Below, piece by piece: positions 1-9,322 of a stretch of 64,000 nucleotides of DNA. Origin of the DNA: Durusdinium trenchii (taxonomy: Eukaryota > Sar > Dinophyceae > Suessiales > Symbiodiniaceae); the NCBI GenBank assembly GCA_963970005.1, contig CAXAMN010023695.1, positions 680,500 through 744,499 of the forward strand. The letters are read 5' to 3'. The notes below the pieces were generated by a model. It ran no database searches, had not been told where the DNA came from, and saw only the letters and a program-made list of their open reading frames with translations. The position numbers and the translations under genes were made by a program. Numbering within the stretch: the stretch's first letter is position 1; every line of letters begins with the position of its first letter.

Positions 1-275
1 GGGCACTCTTGTGGGACACTGTTGCGGGACACTCTTGTGGGACACTCTTGTGGGACAATGTGGGGCACCCTCTTGTGGGGCACTCTTGCGGGACACTCTA
101 TCTGGGACACTCTTGTGAGACACTCTTGTATATGGGACACGCTTGTGGGACACTCTTGTGGGACACTCTTGTAGGACACTCTTGTGGGACACTCTTGTAG
201 GACATTGTAGGACACTCTTGTGGATCACTCTTGTAGAAAGCTCTTCCGGGCCACTCTTTTGGGACACTCTTGACA
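1..275. repeat. 13-bp minisatellite
   Basis: About twenty imperfect copies of the unit GGGACACTCTTGT run head to tail, with variants such as GTAGGACACTCTT and some copies shortened or interrupted. The array starts at the window edge, so its full length is unknown. Short open frames across it (repeats of GHSCGTL) are products of the periodic sequence and are not evidence of a gene. Confidence 0.9.
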
Positions 276-465
276 CCGCCAATCATCCCGCTCACCAGCG
301 ACACGCCGCGTTTACACCAGCATGTTTCGCGCTCACCAGTGGCACGGCGCCACAGTCTGCCCACACACTGGAAGCAAACATATCACATGATACCACCAAT
401 CATCCCGCTCACCAGCGACGCGCCGCGTTTATGCCAGCGTGTTTCGCCCAGTGGCACGGCGCCAC
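275..465. repeat. Two-copy 117-bp direct repeat
   Basis: The stretch containing CCAATCATCCCGCTCACC at 279 recurs at 396, followed in both copies by related sequence ending in GGCACGGCGCCAC. The offset is 117 bp. The second copy has small substitutions and one short deletion. No gene is evident here. Confidence 0.75.
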
Positions 466-539
466 GCAAACGCACTTCCCACCAAGGCCACGCAAATCCG
501 CGTGGCGCTGCGACATCGCGAACGTAATTTCGCCACGCG

Positions 540-905
540 GTACGAGACGTCCTCCAAAAGTCATGCGTGCAGTCTGCCAAACGAGCGTTTCGTACAAGAC
601 GAGCGTTTCGTACGAAACTTCCTCCAAAAGTCATGCGTCAAGTCTCCAAAACAAGCGTTTCGTACGAGACTTCCTCCAAAAGTCACGCGTCAAGTCTCCA
701 AAACGAGCGTTTCGTACGAGACCTCCTCCAAAAGTCACACGTCAAGTCTCCAAAACAATCGTTTCGTTTCGTACGAGACCTCCTCAAAAACTCACACGTC
801 AAGTCTCCAAAATGAGCGTTTCGTACGAGACCTCCTCAAGAACTCACATGTCAAAGTCTGCAAAACGAGCATTTCGTACGAGACCTCGTCCAAAAGTCAC
901 GCGGA
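540..905. repeat. 52-bp tandem repeat array
   Basis: About seven copies of a 52-bp unit (core CTCCAAAAGTCACGCGTCAA, followed by GTCTCCAAAACGAGCGTTTCG) run from 540 to 905, with a few small indels. Because 52 is not a multiple of 3, every copy shifts the reading frame. The unit lacks stops in several frames, which creates long overlapping open frames in all three + phases. That is better explained by the repeat than by a protein. Confidence 0.88.
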
Positions 906-1039
906 AACACCCATCGGAGCACACACACACATCACGCAGCCCCACCGAGCAGTTTCGCGATTCCAGTCCCTCCAAACAACACCCGCTCGCACGCCAATCC
1001 CAATGTCACAGCGACATTCACCTCTACCGCAACTCACAA

Positions 1040-1232
1040 CCTCACGGTGCCCTGCGTTTGCCACGAAACTTTCCGCGTCCACACGTCTAACGCGCACACG
1101 GTATTGTGCCTGCCACGAAATGTCACCTCTGTCACGCCTCGCAACTTCACGATTCCCTGCGCCTGCCATGAAAAGAGCGCTTCCACACCTCAAAACCCGC
1201 ACAAAGTACTGCGCCTGCCACGAAATGTGACG
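1040..1232. repeat. Degenerate CTGCCACGAAATGT repeats
   Basis: At least four diverged copies of a motif like TGCGCCTGCCACGAAATGTC are spaced irregularly at roughly 50-60 bp. They directly follow the 52-bp array and may be an older, decayed satellite. Open frames across this stretch are composition-driven. Confidence 0.6.
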
Positions 1233-3019
1233 ATATCATATCTGCACCACACCACACGTTTGGAATGGATTCGACCCGTTCTGAGCACACTCCCATCCAC
1301 CAAAACCGCCGCAGTTTTCTGCGCAGTTCCATTGGGATTGGCGTTTGGAAAAGTGGTGTTTTTGGGGTGTTGGACGTGGCCGTGCCATTGGGGTTTGCGT
1401 TTCAGGGTGTTGCATCGAAGCTCTGTTTTCGTGACAAGTCTGAGCTGAAATGGAGATCACAAAACGCTGCCCCTGCGCAGTGAAGTTCTCCTCCACACTT
1501 CAACATCTTACATTTCTACGCATTTCCACGCTATTTCACACGAATCTGACACGTCACGTTTCCATCCCAAACCCTCCCCCAAAGGCAGCGGCCTTAGCGC
1601 CCTACTGCGGTCACTTGCGGACGGTTGCGAACGCTGAGACAGAAGGCTCCACCCCTAGACCCCCAGAGTTAAACGAGAACCATCGAGAACCCTTCGCTAT
1701 GCATTCGGGAAAGCACACAGAAGAACAAAATCACGGCGCCGTTTTTGTAATAGGGGTTCCCCCTAAATGAAGGGCAGCCCGCGTCAAGTGGGAAGAGCTT
1801 CAAATCCGAACAGTTGCCCAGGAAAATCTTGTATGACATCCTCTATGGAACTCACATCAATAACGGAAAAAACATGAAAAAACTCCAGGTCGAAGGGATT
1901 CGAAGGGTCTTTCTTCATTTTCCCTTTGCAAAACCCTTCATCAAAAAAGGGATGTTTGTGTTTTTTTTGCATTTTCTTCGCTTGTAAAAATTTTTTCATC
2001 AAAACTAACAATTGGTAGATTTCCTATCCAGATCCATGCGGATTGTGGAAAGCACGCTTTTAAGGCTGCCGTTGGCAAAGGGCGTGCATGCATGTGTAGG
2101 TGCGGCGTGTCGCTGGTGAGGCGTGTCGCTGCCATTGGTGGTGATTTTAACAGCCTTGGAGGGGAATCCGGTTCCCGGAGGTTTTGCTCATTTTGGCGTC
2201 TTGGGCTGTGATATTCCGCAGACGTGTGTCTCAAAAAAACTGGTTTGGTGGATGTCGCATAGCACGCAGTACATGCTTCGAAGATCTGCCACGGAAGTGC
2301 CCCGTGCCACGTGCGCAGACAGTGCTCAGCTGTCCGCTGTCCTGGTTTGCGGAAGTCATGCGCATGGCTGTCCTGGTTTGTGGGAGAGATGCCCGCACAA
2401 GTGTAAACGACGCGCGAAGGTGGGCAGAGGCAATGTTTGACGATGTTGTGAAGTGGACGAGTAAACTCCAGCCCCGCGGCTTGAACACTGCGGCTGCACG
2501 TGCCTGTTGAATTAGGACGTGTTATACCTGGATCCTCCTTTAGGCTAAAAAGTGCCAGACCTCAATCCGGCAAAATTTTCCGCCGGATTCCGAAAAAGAC
2601 GCCGAGGGCCTGAAAAAATTGAAAAACACATCCGGGAAAGGTTGGATCATACACCGGCAAACTGCCTCTTGCGCCACGATTAAACTATATATAGATTTTC
2701 TGGAACACACTCATTCCACAACCCAATCACTAGAGCTTTCCCGTTCTCGCCCATCTTCCGAAATGCCTAAGGGCAGGAATTCACAAAATATACAACAAGC
2801 AAACTTGTGCCCAAGCAAAGACTTCCAAGAACAAAACAAGGAGTATGTGGCAAGGAACCCCTCTTTCTCTGCAACCGTGTCTCTGAAGCTCTTTTACAAA
2901 GTGGGTTGCTCTCCAGGATTTTTTGTTTACCTCAGGACCTCGACCCCCTAATAAACGTAGCAGAACTCATGGTTCCAGTCGAAACCTTCAAGATTCAAAA
3001 CCGTCAAAAGAGGGAGTCC
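1233..3019. other. No recognisable gene
   Basis: Mixed-composition sequence with several short open frames on both strands, none showing a recognisable domain. A second copy of a GTGTCGCTG(G/C) pair sits at 2105-2135. The GCCGGA word typical of the neighbouring repeats appears at 2570-2600. I see no RNA gene or promoter that I can support. Confidence 0.5.
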
Positions 3020-3103
3020 GGAAAATTACGCCGGAGTACGGGAAATTACGCCGGATTTATGGGAAATTACGCCGGAGTCACGGGAAATTACGCCGGAGTT
3101 ACG
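3020..3103. repeat. 20-21-bp ACGCCGGA tandem repeat
   Basis: Four consecutive copies of GGGAAATTACGCCGGAGT with 2-3-base spacers. Related words (AAAACGCCGGAGT, GCCGGACC) recur singly at 2570-2600 and 3520-3590, so this is a local expansion of a dispersed motif. Confidence 0.82.
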
Positions 3104-4318
3104 ACGCGCCTTTTTTTGGGGGGGGCAAATCTCTGCAAAACATTGAAATTCTGAACGGCACACATTCCATAACCCAAAACTTGTCCGGCAGGCTCTGCAA
3201 ACCTGCGTAGCTAGAACTATTTCCCAGCGCCCCGACATCATGAAACAGTGGGAATACATTATCTTTCAACTTGGGTACACCACTTACCCCTTTCAACACG
3301 TGCATCGCGCTGTATCGAATTCATTTAGAAGATCACCTAAACGGATTTGATTGAGCCAGTGTGAGCCACTGCTGAAACCGGTGGAATGAGAAAACAGCTG
3401 AACAGGCAAATGAGCACAAGTTCAAGCAAAACTATTCGTCAGTAGTGGATATACCTTCAAAGAAATGCGGACCACAAAGAATGCAAAGCCTTGAGAATCT
3501 ACATAAAGTGACTTGGAAAAACTGCCGGACCAAATCCAGAAAAACGCCGGAGTTGGAAGTCCGGCGCCGGACCCTGTAAAAGTGCCGGGACTGAAGATCT
3601 AAATCTAGGTATAACTGCCGGTGAAGTGATAGGTTATGAAGGCTTAACGCTGGTCAAACTAACTGGTAGGTGGCAAGTGCGATGGTGCGTGATTCGTGGT
3701 GGAGTGGTGCCCATTGCCCTGTTGGTGAAATGAAGTGGTATGTTGTCACTCACAAATTGTACCTCTCAGATCCTTGGAAGTGCTTTTCTTGCCTGTGGTC
3801 AGTGGTGTTTTGACAGCACGGCGAAGTGGCTTACCGGGTTGTTACTGCTAGCGTGTCGGGAGGATACAACTAAGTGTATGTCTCTATGAAAGCCATAGAA
3901 GTAGGGCATCAGCACTCACCATGGTGTTCTGCACATCGGGCGTGACTTGGGCGTGACTTCTCTACAGTAGCGTGACTTCTCTAGGGAAAGGCATCCAAGA
4001 ATAGGTCAGGCGTGACTAAGGAATGACATTTCCCTCTGCGAAGTGCTTGTGGCGCGTGAAGTGGTGTGCCGCGACAGCTTGAAGAGGTGGTTGATTCCTA
4101 CCACTCTCGATCGACCTCGTTTTCGATCCAGCTGACTGGTTGCTTGCTTTGCTTTCGACATGCGCATGCCGCATGCCGCTACAAGTATATGATGTATGTG
4201 CCGACCACACGACTTGCGCGTGGTTCACATGCGAGAACACCCACATTTCATATCATTTCACAAAAGGATCATGCCTTTAAACCATCCAAGGGGCCTCCTG
4301 CTTCGGCAAAATGCACGG
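3104..4318. other. No recognisable gene; upstream of truncated channel copy
   Basis: This stretch lies where the N-terminal and membrane exons of channel copy A would be expected by comparison with copies B-D. I find no homology to those exons. It contains the short words GCGTGACTT repeated at about 3940-3970 and single GCCGGA motifs. No RNA gene or clear open frame is seen. Confidence 0.55.
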
Positions 4319-5318
4319 ATTCCAAGGAGCTGCGTGCCCTTTGGCTTCGACTATCTGAAGGGAGTGGTCAGGTTCTTCGAAGCCCAAATCGGCGGCGAGA
4401 TGCTGCAAGACTCTTTAGAGTGCCTGCGTGGTGCTGAATCGCCTGCCCAATTCACTGGGCCACTCATCATGATGCTGGGGATGTGGATGACGCTTGGGCG
4501 TCATTTGTGATGCAAAATTGTATCGTGATTGATGTAGGATGTGCTGGTAGGGGGGGCCAGACCTCCAAATCTCCCATTCGGTTGGTTATGTTGGTTGAGA
4601 TTGTTATATATTGTTTCTGAAGGGGCTGCATGAACGCATCAGGATCATGATCCTCATGCTGAACATGCTCATTGCCATGATGGCGAAGACCTTTGATCGC
4701 ATCTACGAATCTGCCATGGTGGATTTTCAGTATCATTTCATCGGGAATTTGCTGCAGATGATCGAAGAGCCTGCGGTGCCGCCCATCTTGCGGACTTTGG
4801 GGGTGCCTTGGAGGATTTGCTCCACCTGCTGGTGGTGGATTTACCAAAGAGGCAGCAAGCTTTCTGAGAAAATTGGCACAACACAGAAGGCGCAACAAAA
4901 AGTAAAGTTGCGCGAGTCGAGCTTTCATGATATGCAGAAAGAGCTGCAGGAAAGAGAAGATAAAGAAGCAGATATTCTGAAAGCAATGAAACTCAGATTT
5001 CTTGACAAGAATCTTACACATGAAGATTGCATCAAGATGCTCTACGCCTTTGTGACCGAGTTTATCTCGGAGCATGCCTCTGACACGCAGGTGCAAGACG
5101 ATCTTTGGCGGAAGCAAATGGCACAGAAGCTTTTCTTGATGGATATCAAGCTAGAGACCAAGGTGGATACTTTGAGAACACAGCTTGATGAAATGTCAAA
5201 GAACATGAAGAGCATTGAACAATCGCTCCAAAAGCTGACCGGAAATTCTGCGGATTCTAGCCTGCAGAGTAAGCCTGACGTGGAGGGAGTTCAGAAAGAT
5301 ACCACCTCTTGGGGCTAG
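4319..5318 (+). pseudogene. TRPM-like channel copy A, 5'-truncated
   Basis: Only the last two exons of the channel family are present. The pore exon (about 4319-4497; IPRSC...FGFDYLKG...FEAQIGG and the S6 start LIMMLGMWMTLG) is followed by a 145-nt intron with a GC donor (GG|GC at 4498) and an AG acceptor (exon from 4643). The final exon (4643-5318) carries the S6/TRP-box sequence LNMLIAMMAKTFDRIYES, the TRPM-style stretch FQYHFIGNLLQM...EEPAVPP, and a C-terminal coiled-coil region (HASDTQVQDDLWRKQMAQKL) ending at TAG 5316-5318. The five-segment membrane exon and N-terminal exons seen in copies B-D are absent upstream. The copy is therefore a truncated paralogue, unless missing exons lie outside recognisable sequence. 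The reading frame through both exons is intact, so decay seems limited to the 5' loss. The TRPM assignment rests on the S6-to-post-TRP-box motif and is a family-level inference. Confidence 0.72.
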
Positions 5319-5369
5319 TTCATCGACACCGCATATACATTGACACCTCCTTGAAGAAGGACGTGATAT

Positions 5370-5800
5370 CTAAACAATTTCAGTAGTCTAGTGGGGACGA
5401 CGCTCCCAACTTGTATAGGTTTAACCCAGGACTCTCCTGTCCTGTAATGGCCAAGCCTGCAGCAGAGAGAGCTTTTCCATGCTTTTGGCATTTTTTGCTT
5501 ACCGTTATGATGGTGCCCAGGCCTCGGGCAGGCTTTTTGCATTCTGACTGCAACATGCTGCCCTTGCCCTGAAAGCGCCTTTGGAATTGTTTCACCAAGC
5601 CAAGCAGCTAGGCTAGGCTAAATAGACTCACTAAAGACCAAAAACTGCTGATGAACTTGAGTTCCCGACTGACTGCACTTTCTTCATGAGGTTTAGTCCA
5701 GCCATGGGCACGTACGCCTTTGTCAATGTTTAGCTTCTCGAAGCGCTTGGCCTAGTACCATTCCACTGGGCATTGCGGTTTTGTCCTACATGGATCCACC
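5370..5800. repeat. 3' flank shared by channel copies A and B
   Basis: Sequence downstream of copy A (for example GATGGTGCCCAGGCCTCGGG and CACCAAGCCAAGCAGCTAGG) is closely matched downstream of copy B at 14560-14960, in the same order through to GGATCCACCAAACCT. It is not coding. It marks how far the A/B duplication unit extends past the stop codons. Copies C and D have a different shared flank. Confidence 0.82.
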
Positions 5801-6219
5801 AAACCTGGGATGAGTATTGATTTCCTCCATCCCGTCATGTGTCAGTGTAAGGACAGTAGTATGCATCTCCGGAGTTTCTTCTGCCCTGCAAGGATGGTCA
5901 GGGTCTCGCGAAGTTTGTGAGATGGCAGCTTGGTGGCCCTGCTTACGAGGTGAAGCGCTCGGCGTCTAGACGCCACGGTTGCCACCTGTTGAAGACTTGG
6001 ATGGGCCGCACAATCCACAGCACAAGTTGGAAGCAGAGCAAAAAAAGCAAAGGATCCAAATGAGAAGATGATTGGTGAAGCAGTGAAGTATCAAAGGATC
6101 AATGATTTGTGTGTTTTTCTTTGACAAGTGTTCTTGTGAAATACGCCAAAAGATTGGTCAATGCTGGCTGTGCGACGGCAATGGCCATGTTAACGTTATG
6201 TCAACCATCTAGCATAACT
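5801..6219. other. No recognisable gene
   Basis: Unremarkable sequence between the A/B shared flank and the A-rich tract. No domain-bearing open frame or RNA gene is seen. Confidence 0.5.
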
Positions 6220-6560
6220 CTGATGGTTTTGCAAAAAGCCAAAAACAACTATACTAAATGCAAAAGCAAAAGAACACAAATCCACAAAGAAAAAACAAAT
6301 GAAAAAAGCAACCTCCAAAAAAGCAAATGAAAAAGCAACAGCCAAAAAAGCAAATCCAAAAAGCAAGAAACACAAATTAAACAGCAAAATAGCACTAAAA
6401 ACACAAACAAAGCCAAACAACAAAAAACGCAAATGAAAAAGCAAAGCAAAAAAAAGCAACACCAAAAAGCAAAAAAGAGTAAATGAAAAAGGACAAACCA
6501 AAAAAACAACGCCAAAAAACAAAAACTAACTGACAGCAAAAGCAAAAAACACCAACTTTT
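6220..6560. repeat. A-rich AAAAAGCAAA low-complexity tract
   Basis: About 340 bp of irregular AAAAAGCAAA/AAAAGCAAC words on the + strand, almost without T. The long hydrophobic open frames on the opposite strand (Phe/Leu/Cys-rich) are a direct product of this composition and are not genes. Similar tracts occur at 7190-7226 and 7565-7745. Confidence 0.85.
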
Positions 6561-7189
6561 TCTTTCTTTCTATTCGCGCACAGGGTCCGTAGACTCAGCG
6601 CCTTGCCGAGTTGAATTCTGAATTAATCGCGGGTGATAGTCAGGCCCCTCTCTACTGTGCTGCTCTACATGCGACACATGCATAGCTTTTAGCCACGCTG
6701 CGTCACTAGAAGGGTTACCTGACTGGAGGCTTGCACCTTTCAGCCAATAATCGAACAGCTTCGCCAAGAAAAAGCAAAACGCTTTCGGATACTTTTTCAA
6801 GGAGCTAGTGGCCCAGCCCCTACCACTCAATCGGATCGAAGCTGAATAGGTGAACCTCGTTGTTCTGCTAGCGACTTCTACCTCTGATGTTGTATCAGAC
6901 GACAGGCCCGCTATCAGTAGATTTGTGGGTTTCGCACTCTTCGCCCCGTAGTTTCCCTGCATGACTTTCAGATCATGGAAGAGTCCCGCGCACCTCAACC
7001 AGTTCATCAACGAAGTCTGCCACACACTCGGGGCTTGTGCATGCTTACTTCGAAGCTCAAGGAGCTCCAAAATATGTTCCAAAACAGCAAGACCACCGCT
7101 CAGTGCTACCTCGAGTATGACGAGAGCAGCAAATCCCATGAGTTCGTTCCCAACATCAACTTGGCGACCTTCATGGATACTAATATCCA
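6561..7189. other. Unassigned unique segment between A-rich tracts
   Basis: Normal-composition sequence bounded on both sides by matching A-rich words (GCCAAAAAACAAAAACTAA at about 6522 and GCCAAAAAGCAAAAACAAAG at about 7190). This could mean a segment inserted into one original tract. Both strands have open frames (218 aa on - at 6570-7226; 85 and 79 aa on + near 6961-7218), but none has a motif that I recognise. Confidence 0.4.
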
Positions 7190-7564
7190 ACGCCAAAAAG
7201 CAAAAACAAAGTAAATGAAAAAGCAAAGCTGTTTCCGAAGCTAGGCACTATCGCCTGGACCGACTTGAGTCAAGGCAGCATATTTGCGGACTGCAGACTG
7301 TTGGGGCATTTGTGTGCGCATGTAGTGCATATAGTATGTGCTTCTATGTTGCCGCTGCGCGCCTTTTTAATAGGCCAAGCGGCCAAGCAATGGGCACAGC
7401 TAGCCGCTAGCTGGCCGCTGCTAGCTTGTTTTCCGGCCTTTAAACAGCATGCCACAGGTCAGAAGCAGGCTGTTTTTGCTAGCCTGCTGCCTGGCGCGAC
7501 GGCCAACCCAGCCCCGGCAGGACACCAAAAAGTCGTCGTGAGAGGTCCCCGCCCCACGCCCGGA

Positions 7565-7745
7565 CCACCCCCAAAAGGCGCCAAGGCGAAAAGCGAAAAA
7601 ACAAGCGCAAAAAAAACGCGAAACCACAAAATGGCAAGCAAAAAAGCGAAAACAACAAACACACACTATGAAAAAAAACACGAAAAGCAGAGCGAAAGAA
7701 AAGCGACACAAACAGTTGAAAAACAAAAAGTAATACATAAAAAAC
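7565..7745. repeat. Second A-rich GCGAAAA/GCAAAA tract
   Basis: Low-complexity AAAAAGCGAAAAC-type words over about 180 bp, similar in style to 6220-6560 but with more CG. The opposite-strand hydrophobic frames are artefacts. Confidence 0.8.
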
Positions 7746-8055
7746 ATTGAAAAATAGGACGCCATCACCAAAAAGATCCCCCTTGGAAAAAACACTACAG
7801 AATGGATGGCCTTAGGGCCACTACAATTCTGCATTTTAGTTTATTTTTTGGCTCCCTGGGAGGGGGTGGGGCCTTGCAATCTATATAAAAGCGAGGTTTC
7901 ATTCCCGGGAATGAAGAATTGTTCTCGGGCCACCTGCACTTTGTATAAAGAATTTTTGTCACATGTTGGAAGCACGCCCATACTTATAAAACAATATACT
8001 TCTACAGAATGACAGTGCCCATCCTTTGGTTGTCAATTTTGGAAGTCACCAGTGG

Positions 8056-8138
8056 GTGCACTACAAAATGAAAAACCAGAGTTTATAGATGACTCATTGT
8101 TCAGAGCTTGAGGTTAGACCCTCCATTTTGTAGTGCAC
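8056..8138. repeat. 15-bp inverted repeat
   Basis: GTGCACTACAAAATG at 8056-8070 is exactly complementary to CATTTTGTAGTGCAC at 8124-8138, with a 53-bp spacer. A second inverted pair, CATTCTATAG near 8172 and CTATAGAATG near 8241, lies just downstream. Related CTACAGAATG words occur near 7793 and 7984. It may be a small MITE-like element or a transcript hairpin. No target duplication was identified. Confidence 0.6.
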
Positions 8139-8250
8139 TTTGTCGTTTCTCAATCTTTGTTTCAGTCCTTGCATTCTATAGTGAGTGTCCTCGAGCACTT
8201 GCATTGTATAATGCCAAAACTCTGGCTCCCGCAAATCATTTCTATAGAAT

Positions 8251-9060
8251 GAGCGGCCCAACCTCTCCATGGGTATTTGAAGCGGGATCCAAAAAGCAAA
8301 AAAGTGGCGCCAGAGCAAGGGAGCGCAGCCACCAGAGGGCATTCTGCGAAGGCAAGGCACCCCCCACCACCAGCAGAAGTAAGCAGGGGCGCGTCCAGCC
8401 TCCACAGCCACCAGGTGACCGCAGCAAGCCGCCAAGGCAAGGCCCCGCCCACCAAGAACAGCAGAAAGTAGGGGATTGTTTGTTGGTTTTTTATTTCCAA
8501 GATTCTCAGAGTTAGCCTGGGTCCGGCGAACGTAATGCTAACGAGTATGCCGTGATACACTGGGGCTGCACTTGGTTGCAACAATGTCAAGCCAGACCTA
8601 ATATATATATATATACATACAACTCCCATAAGCAGAGCCAGTGGTCCATAGATCAGCGTGCCAGGAAGGTGTGACATGTTGTGACTTTTGTGCGAATCGT
8701 TGCTTTTTGAACGAATTTCAGTTGTTGAATGATTCATCTAATTATAATCAAGTCTGAGCAAGGTATCCCGGTTGGTGAAGGAATTGCACAGTACTCGAGT
8801 TATGGTGCGCACGTGGGGCATTGAGTGTGCCATGGCCCATCAACGCGATTGCGTCTATAAGGCTGGGAACCTCCAGCTGCGATGTTGGCGCACTGGCACC
8901 AGCACTGCCGATTTCGAGCTTTTGTGGCAGGCAAGGATTAAGACCATTCCCCGTGACATCATATTGATCAAGACAATTGATTTGAGATGATGCCAGCTGC
9001 ACCTTGTGAGGCTGAGACAAGCGAAGGCAGGAATTGGGAGGGCGACTGGGGTGCAATTCG
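8251..9060. other. No confident gene; 5' flank of channel copy B
   Basis: Contains a GC-rich, AGCAAGCCGCC-type stretch (8290-8470) and a short TA run at 8600-8616. The segment 8985-9090 (GAGGCTGAGACAAGCG, GGAACTTGCATCCTAG) is a diverged match to the repeated 5' flank in front of copies C and D. It therefore probably belongs to the channel-gene 5' region. Confidence 0.5.
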
Positions 9061-9159
9061 TGGAACTTGCATCCTAGTTTTTGATTCTGGACTTTCAGCT
9101 ACTTACAGCTATTGGGCATCTCTGTGAGACGACTCCGGGACGAGTCATGCCCGCCAGAG

Positions 9160-9182
9160 CGAGCGAGAGAGAGAGAGAGAGA
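9160..9182. repeat. (GA)n microsatellite
   Basis: A short GA run lies just 5' of the first exon of channel copy B, probably in the leader region. Confidence 0.8.
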
Positions 9183-9322
9183 GTTACAATAAACAAACGG
9201 TTTCGCTGTCCACCACTGATGCCAGCGGCTATGCCACGCCATGTGTCCTCAGTAGTTACATGGCAATGTTTGTGCATCCCTGCGGCACATGTGAGCTTCA
9301 AAAACGGCCGAGCTAGCTTTTG

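Noticed and set aside
540-905. Possible CRISPR array
   Set aside because: Units are contiguous with no unique spacers, and the genome is eukaryotic.
143-1230. Two long + strand open frames (315 and 263 aa) over the satellite cluster
   Set aside because: They arise from 13-bp and 52-bp repeats whose period is not a multiple of three. All frames are open for the same reason and no domain is present.
6196-6545. Hydrophobic - strand frames that look like membrane proteins
   Set aside because: They are the complement of an A-rich AAAAAGCAAA tract. The Phe/Leu/Cys content follows from TTT and TGC words.
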